Assembly: GCA_037043455.1 (NCBI GenBank)
Contig: JAWPHD010005115.1
Location: 62,001-126,000, forward strand
DNA length: 64,000 bases
Reading direction: 5' to 3'
From: Cyrtodaria siliqua
Lineage: Eukaryota; Mollusca; Bivalvia; Adapedonta; Hiatellidae
The stretch's first letter is position 1. Each line of letters begins with the position of its first letter. The notes beneath the pieces are model-generated. The model did no database searches and was not told the DNA's origin. It saw only the letters and a program-made list of their open reading frames with translations. Made by a program: the position numbers and the translations under genes. This document shows positions 21,921 to 32,682 of this stretch, piece by piece.

Positions 21921-22737
21921 TATGGCAAGCCAATTGTCCAATAATTACGGTCGAAAAACTAGGATTAACGGACGTAAACCTATGTTTACAACCGTGAACT
22001 ATAGTTTACGCTCGTAAACTATGGTTCACGCTCGTAAACATAGGTTCACGCTCGTAAACATAGGTTCACGTTCGTAAAACCGTGTTTATCGACTTGTAAC
22101 TATGCTTTCGGACCGGTATCTGTGATTTACGAGCATAGCCAATCACGACCGTGAACCATAGTTTACGAACGTGAACTATAGTTTACGAGCGTGAACCTAG
22201 GTTTACGACCGTGAATCATAGTTTACGGACGTGAACCTAGGTTTACGACCGTGAACCATAGTTTACGGACGTGAACCTATTTTACGGACGTGAACCATAG
22301 TTTACGAACGTGAACCTATGTTTACGACCGTGAACTTGGGTTTACGAGCGTGAACCATAGTTTACGAACGTGAACCGAACAAAACTATGATTTTCGGTCG
22401 TTATCCTATGTTCACGAGCGTGAACCTATGTTCACGGGCGTAAACCCATGTTCACGGTCGTAAACCCAAGTTCACGGTCGTAAACTTAGGTTCACGTTCG
22501 TAAACTATGGTTTACGCTCGTGAACCCAGGTTCACGCTCGTGAACTTAGGATAACGACCGAAATTCTTAGTTCAATCGAGAAACTTAGTTAATCGAACGT
22601 AAACCGTTATCCTATGTTTTCGCTCGAAAATATAGGTTAGTATTCGATAAACCTGGTTTTACGTTCAGTTTATCGATCGTTAATCCTAGTTTTTCGACCG
22701 TGAACCTAGGTAATTATTGGACAATTGGCTTGCCATA
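21921..22737. mobile_element. TIR-bounded palindrome-array element
   Basis: Ends are perfect 28-bp inverted repeats (21921-21948 against 22710-22737; outer part TATGGCAAGCCAATTGTCC). The interior is almost entirely a 20-bp-period array of quasi-palindromic units such as CGTGAACCTAGGTTTACG joined by short A/C/G spacers, roughly 35-38 copies. Unit orientation flips twice: TTCACG on the right of the unit at about 21970-22080, on the left at about 22145-22375, on the right again from about 22400. No ORF. A TA target duplication (Tc1/mariner-like) is possible if the outermost TA is host DNA. Confidence 0.85.
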
Positions 22738-22881
22738 AACATTCTTGTAATAATACACGTCATACCATGGTGTTAATTTTACATTGTTAAATATAATGGA
22801 AATAAACCAGGGAGTGTTGCTTTTGTCTTAAATCTTGTCTTTAATTGAATTATTTTTCTTCTTCTTATTCCAATAAAAGAA

Positions 22882-23020
22882 CGAAGAAGAAGAAGAAGAA
22901 GAAGAAGAAGAAGAAGAAGAAGAAGAAGAAGAAGAAGAAGAAGAAGAAGAAGAAGAAGAAAGAAGAAGAAGAAGAAGAAGAAGAGAGAAGAAGAAGAAGA
23001 GAAGAAGAAGAAGATGATGA
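22882..23020 (+). repeat. GAA microsatellite grading into GAT
   Basis: (GAA)n with slips at about 22960 and 22984, ending in (GAT)n. The derived poly-Lys/Glu frames on one strand and poly-Leu frames on the other are artefacts. Confidence 0.97.
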
Positions 23021-23789
23021 TGATGATTGGTGTAATCATAGATCTACATACACCTGTATATCCATTATTTTAATGGCAGAAGACGAAGAAGAAGAAGATG
23101 ATGATGACTGGTGTAATGCAGGAGAAGAAGAGCTCCTGTGCCTCTGTCCAGTCTTCTAAGTACGTCTAGTAGTTGTAGTGGACATATGAATTCCGTGACA
23201 TTTTACATTCTGCTGCTTAAATATATTGTGGTACATTTGTGTAATTTCGGTCAGTATTGAAATGCAAGAGTGACATCCCCTTGAAGTTTGACGTCACAAA
23301 ATTGAAAGAAATAGGTGGAACTTTTTACAGGTAAATTGATTGCATTCTGTTGCATTTTTTATTGAACTTTTTTACCCTTATATGTCTTGTTTTAATGACT
23401 TTTTCATAAATGTTAACATGGATCAACATTCCTGATGATTTTCACTCAGGGTCAGAAACCCCACACATCCCAAACAAAATATTAGGCCTAAAGGCTAAAA
23501 ATAGTAAAATATTTTGCACAGAATTTGCAAAGCCAGAGGCCCAAAAGGCAAACATAACTGGCAATAGCTCTTATGGTTCCATATTTCCATATTCTGTACC
23601 CATGGTCCTCGATGGGATTGTTTTCAGATGCTGGCTATTCAGATGCTGGCATAGCTCAGCTTGAGGGGTGGGTTTGGGAAGGGGTCTCCCCCGTCCCATT
23701 TTGCAGATTTTTCTAAATTCTAAGGTGCACCTTATGCCTCGAGATTAGTTTTAATTATGAACATTTGAATATTATAATTAAATTGTCAT
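23021..23789. other. Gene-free stretch
   Basis: A second short GAAGAA/GATGATG block at about 23083-23110 repeats the motif 'gactggtgtaat' next to the microsatellite. Nothing else recognised. Confidence 0.4.
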
Positions 23790-24005
23790 TCTTAATTATT
23801 TATTTACAAACCATTTTCCATTTCCTCAACCCATTTGAAGTCTTTCTCCCAGTCTGGATTGAAACCGGTCAGTCTGACCTGGCATGGCTCCTTTGGCGAC
23901 TGGTTCAGATGCTGAGTCACAGACAGTAGGTGCAGCCTTAACATGTTTTACCACAAAAAACTTGCCATCTAAGGGTCTCTTACTAATTTGCTTCGACATT
24001 TTGTT
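23790..24005 (-). pseudogene. Possible N-terminal scrap of a hAT/zinc-finger transposase-like protein
   Basis: Minus strand: MSKQISKRPLDGKFFVVKH..., then after a one-base frame change GFNPDWEKDFKWVEE. The F-N-P-x-W-E-K-x-F-x-W string resembles the start of the zinc-finger region in hAT-derived proteins of the ZNF862/TTF type. Only about 70 residues are visible and the frame is broken. Weak call. Confidence 0.35.
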
Positions 24006-24464
24006 ATGATAAATTAATAGAAACATTTTATAGCAAAATAACCCATTCTAATTTTAATTAGTTTACAGTTTAACTTAATTATCTTAATTAATTAAAGATA
24101 TTAACTAATCCATGAAATTATCGAGAACTTAAAATAATCTTCAACAAATTAGTCCTTACAAACGCAGAGCCAGCGAACATCACAACATCATTTTTGTTAA
24201 GAACTCATTTACACCTTTCAAACGACTATACACACAAGCGCATGAATAATAATCATTCATCATGTACTTAAATCAAATTATCCAATCAATTATGTTAACT
24301 CCATGATCTTATCTAATTTAATCCTATCAAGTTTTGTTTGTCGCGACAATAATAAATTCAAGTGATACACAGCTAGCGCAATGCGACAACACCGTATCTC
24401 TGCCTGATTTGGCTTTTTTATACAACTGTACACACGTTTCTGGAGACATTAGTCATAAGAAATT
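24006..24464. other. Gene-free stretch
   Basis: AT-rich, no supported feature. Confidence 0.35.
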
Positions 24465-24724
24465 ATCCAACCACACGTGCTACGAGAGGACACACTATGA
24501 AGTTATTTAAGCCAAGGCTTGTAAAAGGACTGTCTTTGAGACAACACTTCTTCAGCATACAAGTCATAAATCACTGGAACAATCTTCCACAGAGTAGAGT
24601 TGAAGCAGACACAGTAGCCACATTAAGAAAATACTTGATAACCACTGGCAGATCACTATTGAATAAAAAAGTGTTTCTTTATTATAGTGTCACCCCTATT
24701 GAAAGGGCCAGTCAATTTTGACTT
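24465..24724 (+). pseudogene. LINE RT C-terminal fragment
   Basis: Plus strand: RGHTMKLFKPRLVKGLSLR, FFSIQVINHWNNLPQSRVEA, then TLRKYLITTG, ending at 24721. This is the terminal R-G-H...W-N-x-L-P pattern of CR1/Jockey-like RT proteins. 5'-truncated; no catalytic residues. Confidence 0.75.
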
Positions 24725-25365
24725 ATGAATCACCTTTGTCTTGAACATCATTACTTCCCGATTCCTATCCTTTAATGCCAGGCACCAGGCAGGTAGGCAA
24801 TCGGTATATATGGGACACAAGATGCATTGCCTGGTCCTTAAATTCCCATAAAAATGTAAATGTAAGCAATGCCTGCATAAACGATTGCCTTATTTCAATT
24901 GGCTTAACCTTAAATACCACATGACCAGGCATAAACCCACTAAAGAAAATTACTTCACATCAGTCTAGGTGTTTTTTTTTGTATTATAAATGAACTGTAT
25001 CGTCTATTATTATTATTTTCTGGCATACTTGCCACTCGTGATTTCCAGTAGGGTCATGTTCCGGATTTTTCAAAGGCACTCCATAAGAAGTGGAAGTATG
25101 TTATCCTTCGGAGGGGATGTTAAGTCACTCCATGTGCAGGGCGAGTAATAACCAGTGCACGTTAAAGATGTCACTGAAATTATGTGTTTGAGCAGTTCAT
25201 AACCTTCCCCGGAAAAGGGGCTGCTCATAATACTCGAAAGAGGGTGTAGCAGTATATAGAGATAGATTCTAAGACTCCATATTTGGAAACTTAGCTCTGT
25301 CTGACTCTTAATACCAGTGCTCAAAGAAAATTATTTTAAGAGACAGGCCCAGGGCTTGTTGCTTC
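24725..25365. other. LINE-adjacent and gene-free sequence
   Basis: No gene. Possibly the 3' UTR of the LINE fragment at first. Confidence 0.35.
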
Positions 25366-25442
25366 TGAAAATGGACAGGCCCCGATTTGAAATGGACAGG
25401 CCCTGATTTAAAATGGACAGGCCCTGATTTAAAATGGAAAGG
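25366..25442. repeat. Short minisatellite, three 25-bp units
   Basis: Units read AAATGGACAGGCCCTGATTT with small changes. The minus-strand reading (HFKSGPV repeated) is a by-product. Confidence 0.9.
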
Positions 25443-26009
25443 TCCAATATTTTTTCTTATTGGAAATGTGTCTTTATTCACTTTTATAGCACACATTTGT
25501 TACGTATGTATTAATCAAGCTCAGAACCTCCTCTGACTATATTTTTCTTTTTGCTACCACTTTATGCTCCCTGGTCAGTGGACTTATTTACCATTTCGTT
25601 TAAAATATGTTAGAATAGAATATTACATAGTAATTTATAACCAATGCAATGGAGAATACTAGCACTTTTGCCAAACGATAATAATTAGAGCCGACTTGGT
25701 GAAACTGGAGCTAAACTTGGAGCCAAATTTTTAATCAGGTTTTATGAGACTATCAGAGCCTCCTCTGGCTATATTTTTTCTTTTTGTCACCACTATCTCC
25801 AAGTAAAGAATTAGGAGCCTAGACTAGAATTCATTTAAAAGTAGGATTCCAGGAACTCCTTCCTTACACCTTAAATAATGAATATAAATATACTTTATAT
25901 CTGTATTTATACATATACAGTATATCTATTTTTCTTTCCACCAACATGTATTTGTAAAGGACAGTTTTTCTTATTTGATTATGTAAAAAAATGTTTTTAT
26001 CCCGAGGAC
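25443..26009. other. Gene-free stretch
   Basis: A degenerate duplication: 'cctcctctg(a/g)ctatattttt' occurs at about 25527 and 25769. No gene. Confidence 0.4.
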
Positions 26010-26350
26010 TTCATTTGAACAAATTTAATAGTCTAGACGTTGGCGATCATTTTAAAAGAAAACTGTTGAAATCTGTCTAGCGGTTCTTGGTAATATTTTT
26101 TAAGGTTTCGACCATATATGGTAATGGCGGCCATATTGAATGTTGCGCTGACCTAATTTTAACAAATCTAAAAAGGATTCATCTAAGGATCATCCATTTG
26201 AAGTTTGGTCAAAATTGGCCTAGCTGTTTCTGAGGAGAAGTTGTTTGAAGAAAAGTTGACGACGACGGACGTACGTACGGACGGCGGACGAAGAGTGATC
26301 CCAATAGATCACCTTGAGCCAAATTCCCCAATAGAGGCCGAAGGCTAAAA
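26010..26350 (+). repeat. Dispersed repeat family B
   Basis: Noncoding repeat with 'atggcggccatattgaatg', 'catttgaagtttgg', then an ACGACGGACGTACG-rich run (about 26255-26290) and 'gatcaccttgagcc'. Same architecture as family A (gene-poor body, GACG run, terminal motif) but different sequence. Confidence 0.7.
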
Positions 26351-26639
26351 ATTACTTTCAATGTTTTTATGAAACTGCGTGTTCGTAGAATGCAATGAGG
26401 AGATTATGCACGTTATTTTATTTTGTTAAAATGTGGTTGCTATGGCAACGGAATAGTAAAAATACATAAAATATATGGATCCTTTGATAACAAAATAAAT
26501 GTTTAAGATAATTTAATGAAGATGTGTGTGTAAGTAAAAGGGATTAAGCAGATCATGCACATCATTTGTTTTATTAATATGTCAAAAAAATGAGGTTGTT
26601 ATGGCAGCTGAAATTGTAAAAAAATACGCAAAATACACT

Positions 26640-27245
26640 TTTACTAAAAATAGTGGTTTCCGCACAAGAACTTTAGTTAGGAATGACTGAGATATTGGAA
26701 TAAAACTTTTTGGGTACATAGCTTATATGAACAGGGAGCTTGGGATTGCATTTGGGGTCAAGGTCACTGTTACTAAAAATAGAAAAATAATAACTTCAGT
26801 TAGGAATGACGTATTGGCCTGAAACTTGGTATGTAGGTAGCTTATATGAAAAGCAAGTTTGGGATTGCATTTGGGGCCACTGGTGTCAAGGTCATGGTCA
26901 CTGTAACTAAAAATAGAAAAAGGGTTTCCGCTCAATAACTTTAGTTATGAATGAGATATTGGCCTGAAACGTTGTGGGTACTAAGGTAGCTTATATGAAA
27001 AGGAAGCTTGGGATTGCATTTATGGTCACGGTCACTGTTTCTGAAAAAATGTCCGGTAGGGTACGTGTATTGCTCTGCAATACTTGAGCATGTTGTTGAT
27101 TCAATAAATCATTGCAGTGGTATTGCCCGGACATGAAAGTGTGACAGATGGACAACCCAATGCCATATGTCCCTCCCCCACCTTTGGTGATCGGAAGCCT
27201 AATGCTGTATTCCCCCTCCACCACCTTTGGTGGCGGGGGTATACA
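26640..27245 (+). repeat. Dispersed repeat family C, tandem units
   Basis: Three to four units of about 130-150 bp sharing 'actaaaaatag', 'tttagttaggaatga', 'agcttatatgaa' and 'gggattgcattt'. They end in a hairpin-prone CCACCTTTGGTGGCGGGGG terminus (about 27219-27240). Opposite-strand relatives fill 42235-42800 inside the transposase gene's intron. Confidence 0.8.
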
Positions 27246-28805
27246 CATGTTAATGAATCGTTTGGCTTGAAAATAAGGAAGATTGACCATTTGTTACAAA
27301 CAAAAAAGGAACGACACTTTTTTGAAACAAGAAGGAATGAGGCATCCTCAAGCACCAGTCCTGATGTTAACACAATTATACTTCAGGTACCACAGCATAA
27401 AGATGTATTCTATTATTAATTATTGGGTTTGTTGCTGACCCACTACGGAAATATAGGGGGTCTGTAGGATTAATAGGGGGCGAGGCGATAGCGTTTAAAA
27501 CGCGACAATCCGATATGAATTGAATATTTGTTAAATTTTTTAGTTTTGTGGAGGACAATAATGATTAAAAAGACGAATCTTAGTGAATGGCATCCATTTT
27601 GTTTTTGTGTGTCAATAGTGGGTCAGCTACTGACCTACTATAGAATAATAGTGGGTCACCATGTGACTGCTCTTATCCAATGAAAAGGCCAGAAACTAGT
27701 GGGAGGTGAAATAAAGTGTTATAAATAACATCACGAGAACCCCCAAAAATATGTTCAGTTCTTCATGAAATTTATTATCTCAGCCTTTCAGATAAAGCCA
27801 TGATTCTTATAAATGCCCAGCTTTATTTAAAAAACAACTTAGCTTGTTATCTTTTTAACCATAACATTTTTTGCCAAAAAATATTTAAGAATTGATTCGC
27901 ATATTTTCTGTATGCGGTTTGAAACGCCGATAGTGAATGTCAATTTACTGTATTAAAAGCATGTTATTTTCAGCCTTGCATTTTGAATGCTGGTTGTGAA
28001 TGGCGAATGCCATGAAGTGCGCAAGTGCTTTTTGGTAAATTTGCCATTCACTATTGGCATTCAAGGCAAAATGTGCGAATCGGTAGTTACAGGTGAATGT
28101 ACATGTAAATATTATTACTGATTTATATTTTATGGTTCAACAATCATAAATCCTTACTGCCAGTATACAGTATAGAACGAGTATTTATCTTTTTAACAGT
28201 ATAATTAAGTTTAAGATTTGATGGAATATCTTATATTGCCTTCATATCAAATAACAATGATGGACATACAGAACTCTGAATGGCATATCAAAATATTTTA
28301 TACTTTGACTATTGAAAATATCCTAGCATGTTTTCTTTTCTATAAAAATAATCGAGTTTAAGTTGACTAATCGACCCAGTATATGTCACCTAACCGAATA
28401 GAAATGTTATTATTGAACCCTGGGTAATATTGACTGTGAACAGTATAGTGAATAGCCCTGTATTTACATGTTGCCAATAAAGCAATCAGAATAAATTGCC
28501 TTGATGGTCCTAACCATTATGTAGATTGGCCATTTCATAAACTGATAATAGTTATATTGAGATAGGAGGGCATGATATTGCCCTATTTGTGATTTATAAT
28601 CGTGCCAAGCAAGGTTTGTGTTACAGTGACATTAGTCACGTTGGAGAGGCAGAAGTTTTGGAAAATTTATATTGCATTATAATAATATAGGGTTACTAGT
28701 TAATAAATATGAATGGATGATCATTTAGTGTCAACACATTTTAAGACGCCTGATGCAGACATTTTGAATTATGAACAGCCAAATTCTTTTAATTAATTTA
28801 TTGAT
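27246..28805. other. Gene-free stretch
   Basis: No supported gene. The 27.4-27.7 kb part contains a near-repeat 'gggtcagctactgacctacta' / 'gctgacccactacgg' that is locally inverted. Confidence 0.4.
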
Positions 28806-29062
28806 AGAAGGGGTGTCCGTGGCCGAGTGGTTACAGTCTCTGACTTGAAATCACTTGCCCCTCACCGATGTGGATTCGATCCCTCATGGGCCTAGGAATC
28901 TTTATGTGAGGAAGCTATCCAGCTGGCTTGCGGAACGTCGGTGGTTCTACCCAGGTGCATGCCCGGAGGGGCACCTGAGGTCTTCCTCAACCAATGAAAG
29001 CTGGAAAGTCGCTATATGACCTTAGCTGTTGGTGCGACTATGAAATGCAATTCAATTCAATT
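28806..29062 (+). mobile_element. tRNA-derived SINE, Leu/Ser-like head
   Basis: A-box TGGCCGAGTGGTTACAGTC (28823-28841) and B-box GGATTCGATCC (28871-28881) are well placed. A conserved body follows with 'gcccggaggggcac' and 'tcgctatatgacc', and a CAATTCAATTCAATT tail shared with the SINE at 19571. Confidence 0.85.
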
Positions 29063-31343
29063 GTTGATGAAAGGTTCAGATAGAATATTGCGTTTGTAGC
29101 AGGTAAGTCCAGCTTTCAACGCCGTTAAATAGTGCAAGGGCTAGTATAAAAAATGCTGAGTCATTCATTCAAATACTGGTTCTATCATTTGATTAGTTTG
29201 ACAATTGAAAATAGCGCTAATAATAGTTTTTCATTCTTTTTTTACACTCTTTCTTCAGATTACAAAATTTACTTTCTCAATTATTTGGCAGTAAATTGTT
29301 AGAATATGCTTCTGATAAAAAAGTGTCAATGAATTAAATATGTGCAGTACTTGCTGCTGGCAAAACATTTCATTTGTATTCTCAGTGACTATAAAACAGT
29401 TAACAAACTTACAGTGTGCTTGATTAAAACTCATGGGTAACAATTCTGGAGATCAAATTAAATGAATAAATTAAACGGAAACAGTGAATATGTAATAGTA
29501 TAGTGTACATTCTAAAGAAAATATGGATTTCAAATAATGAACATAATTGGGTAAATATATGTATTTGTGTTAACTATGTGTCATTTGTTAAATGTTAATT
29601 CTTTTCTTTTGTTACAAGATCCTACATGACTATAAAGGGCAACTATGGAGATAAAATCAAAGACTCATGGTTTGTTACCATTCCTTTAGTTTGTTCTAAA
29701 AGCTTTGAAAGGGCAACACGCATACATGTACAGTTTAATACTGTAGGTGACTATGGGGTATGGATTTCTTACATAACAGATAAGGATATGTGCATTTTGC
29801 AGATGTACCGGATAAGGTTATCCAGGTTTTACATGGGTGATGGAAAGCCTGATCTTACACAAAATAAAAGTGAAAGATTCTTATAATCTTACCAACGAAG
29901 TGTAGATAAAAAGCATGTGCTGTCAACAATGATGTCAGTAACGCCAAAAATTGGGGGACATCATGCATAAATATACTAAACTTTGTAACATGTCAGTGTA
30001 CGCAAGAAAAAGAATTTATCATTGTTACTTGGCTCACATTGGGAAAATTCCAATTCTAGGTACATGTATAACTGTTATAATCCGAACCTCAGCAGGGTCT
30101 CGGTTACAATTAAAAATGTGTTATACCTCATGTTGGAATTCCAAATCAAAGAAATCAAAGAATGGCGATTATCTGTCAAGCTATTCTGCTTTTTCATGCC
30201 AAGCCTTAGGCTCAAATATAGCACTTGCAAACTCGCAAAAATGCGAGTCAGAATTAGCACTTGCAAAAAACTGCTTGTGCATATTTTCTCTACCAAGTTA
30301 GCATTATTGATAGATTGGTTAAATATCAAAAAGGTCCATATTTGTTTAGCTTTTGATGTGGTAAATTCACACCATTGTGTTTTTGGAATTCGACAACGAA
30401 GAAATCAATTAATTTCCTTCAGTACCATGCAAGGTGTAGTTACAAGGCGGTAGTAAGTAGTAAGTTTGTGATGATGAAAATTGTTTCTTTTTTTCTGACC
30501 ACTGATGTAGTAATACAAATAGCCCAGAGCTCGAAATAAGAAAAACACTTAATTTTCATGCGTACCAAATAGCAAAAACAGCAAAAAATCAATAATTTTT
30601 CGATCTTTTATATATATAAAATCTATGTATTATATATTTTGTTTTTGTTTTACAAGAGCTCCCCCTTGCCATTTTGCATAGCGCCCGGAGCTACTATTAG
30701 GGGAAATACGGTATCTGCATGACCTGACGTATATGTTATTATGTTTTCAAACATGATTGTTTGAAAACAATGATATCAAGATGCAAATCAGAAACTGATA
30801 ATTTTAGTCTTCATTTTAAAAGAGCAAAACAAGTTCTTTATCACGTTCGTGATTTTTATCTTGAGGTATTTATGGTACAATGTGGAATTCAAAGAGGCTT
30901 GTCGAATAATTCCCAAATGTACCATTATCGTATAAAATTTCAAAAGCTGTTTTGATTACTAATATCTTTTGCGGTTCCCTTATAATTTCAGAATTCATTT
31001 GTTTCCATTATATTGAAGGCAATTTGATACACTTAGCATTATTCCCGAGTCATTACACTAAACGTTGTTGCCAAGATTTCCCGATTAAGTTTCTTTAAAC
31101 GGAGACTCATATTATTGACAGATCTGTGAAATATAAATTATCTTTGTATTATTCTGAAGTTTTATATATTTACACTTACAAAGATTTTTAATATGATATT
31201 GTACCCTACAAAAACAAGCTGTTAAAGGGGCATTCAATTTATTTGTTGTTGTACGTGTAGTTAAAAAATTTGGTAATTCGTATAGTTGTACTTACAAAAC
31301 ATGTGATAACTCTTGAGGTACATTGAACTTGGCAATAGAATGA
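29063..31343. other. Gene-free stretch with weak reading frames
   Basis: Plus-strand frames at 29626-29886 (86 aa), 29951-30301 and 30022-30453 overlap each other and match nothing I recognise. The first follows a pyrimidine tract and AG near 29620 and could be a decayed exon. I do not call a gene. Confidence 0.35.
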
Positions 31344-32400
31344 ACCCTATTAATATTGTTGTCAAACAAAGTTCAAGGTCAACATGACCAGACATGACCA
31401 GATATTCATATTTTTGCATTCTGCGTGATAACTGCTACAGCGTTTTTTTTCCTTCTTTGGACGGGACAGGTCCGTTTACGTTCCCAGTCGCCAAAAAATA
31501 GCATTTTCCCCAATTTTGAGTAAAAAAAAAAAATCCAAATTCCAGATTTTTCTTCCCAAAATTGTAAAATGTTTTAGAATAATCGTCTTAATAAAGTTTT
31601 AGACGTTTCTTCTGCTTTTCTGTGTAAATTGAATAAAATACAAAAACATATTTTTTTCCCAATTCTGAGGAAAAAAACGCGTTTTTTCCCAATTTTGAGA
31701 AAAATCGCGTGTTTTTTCCCAATTTGACCGGTCACGGACCCATTCCCAAAATGGTGAAAAAAAAAGCTGTGCTAAAATAACACCTTGGCTCATGGTTTGC
31801 CATGACCTGATATGCATAAATACGCATTTTGTGCAATAAAATATGACTCATAGGCTCATAAAACGTTACGGATATGTCACTATAAATCCCTTGGTGACAG
31901 GAAGAACCCTATTGCTTTTAGATGCCAGTATGTTAAAGGTCAGGGTGGTCATGCACATTCTTCAAGATAATTCTCAAAGTATAATACCCTAACGCATGAC
32001 ACTTCATATATACACATATACTGCCCTTGTGTGACTGGAGGAACCCTATTGCTTTTGCAGATAGTATTGGTCAATGGTCCAGGTTGCCATGGTTAAATAT
32101 GAATATATGCATTCAGGGCGATAGGTTACTTCTTAGAAATGTTGGCCTTGGTTCAAAGTCAAGGTCGCCATTTCTGCTATTGGAACATACCCAATGAAAA
32201 ATTAGAACCTCTGAATTACAAAATTGAAACCCATGCATTATGGCGAGAATGTTAGCTCTGCTTTAGTCAAAGGTCAAGCAAGCTGATGGGGTGGTTCCTT
32301 GTCTGTTGTTCATCTTTTGTTAGCTAATTGTTGATAATGGTGTCAATAGGTTAAAGTTCAAGGTCACCATGATGTAATCATAAACAATCTTGTGAGCATG
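31344..32400 (+). repeat. Degenerate tandem dispersed repeat (family D), left part
   Basis: Units share 'gaaccctatt', 'aaaggtcaaggtca-c' style blocks and 'gataactct' (31300s, 31904, 32039, 32340s). Interrupted by the hAT-like MITE at 31438-31769 and by the THAP element at 32405. The family resumes at 46790-46890 in the same register. Confidence 0.7.
31438..31769. mobile_element. Small hAT-like MITE, 5-bp target duplication TGCTA
   Basis: 332 bp. Left end CAGCGTTTTTTTTCC; right end in reverse CAGCTTTTTTTTTCACC. TGCTA flanks it at 31433-31437 and 31770-31774. It shares most interior sequence and ends with 53219-53915, which has ATGAA duplications. CAG-type termini with 5-bp duplications fit the hAT subset called hAT5. 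Internal frames are not genes. Confidence 0.85.
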
Positions 32401-32404
32401 TTAA
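32401..32404. repeat. TTAA target duplication, left
   Basis: TTAA directly before AGCAGAAATTT. The partner is 46786-46789. Confidence 0.65.
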
Positions 32405-32610
32405 AGCAGAAATTTGTCCTAAATCAACAAATCCGTTGTTGATATGTTTTTAATTATCAAATATCATTATAAATACGATGGTAACTATGCTATTGATGTA
32501 TTTTTAGTGAAAATATGTTTTTAAAGATAAAAACCGAAAAGGCGAACAGGCATTGTTACTAAAATCGAAAAAAATCTAAGGGGGAAAACTCTTGCGCGAA
32601 TTACCGGAAA

Positions 32611-32622
32611 TGACGTCATTGG
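32611..32622 (+). promoter_or_regulatory. CRE-type motif upstream of the ballast gene
   Basis: TGACGTCATTGG, 61 bp before the start codon. It contains the full palindromic CRE/ATF site TGACGTCA. The identical 12 bp occur in mirrored position before the transposase gene (46595-46606). Confidence 0.6.
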
Positions 32623-32682
32623 GAACAAACTATTTTTTGTTTACATTGGGACTGAACTCAAAACAGTATACCTTGTGTGAAA

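Noticed and set aside
21921..22737. Ordinary minisatellite
   Set aside because: The perfect 28-bp inverted ends and internal orientation switches indicate a bounded element rather than a simple tandem array.
22779..23159. Poly-Lys/Glu and poly-Leu open frames as genes
   Set aside because: Translation of the GAA microsatellite on both strands.
28806..28890. tRNA-Ser/Leu gene
   Set aside because: A-box and B-box are present but the acceptor stem does not close and a SINE body and tail follow.
29626..30453. Overlapping 86-, 116- and 143-aa frames as a gene
   Set aside because: They overlap in different frames, match no motif and lack convincing splice partners.
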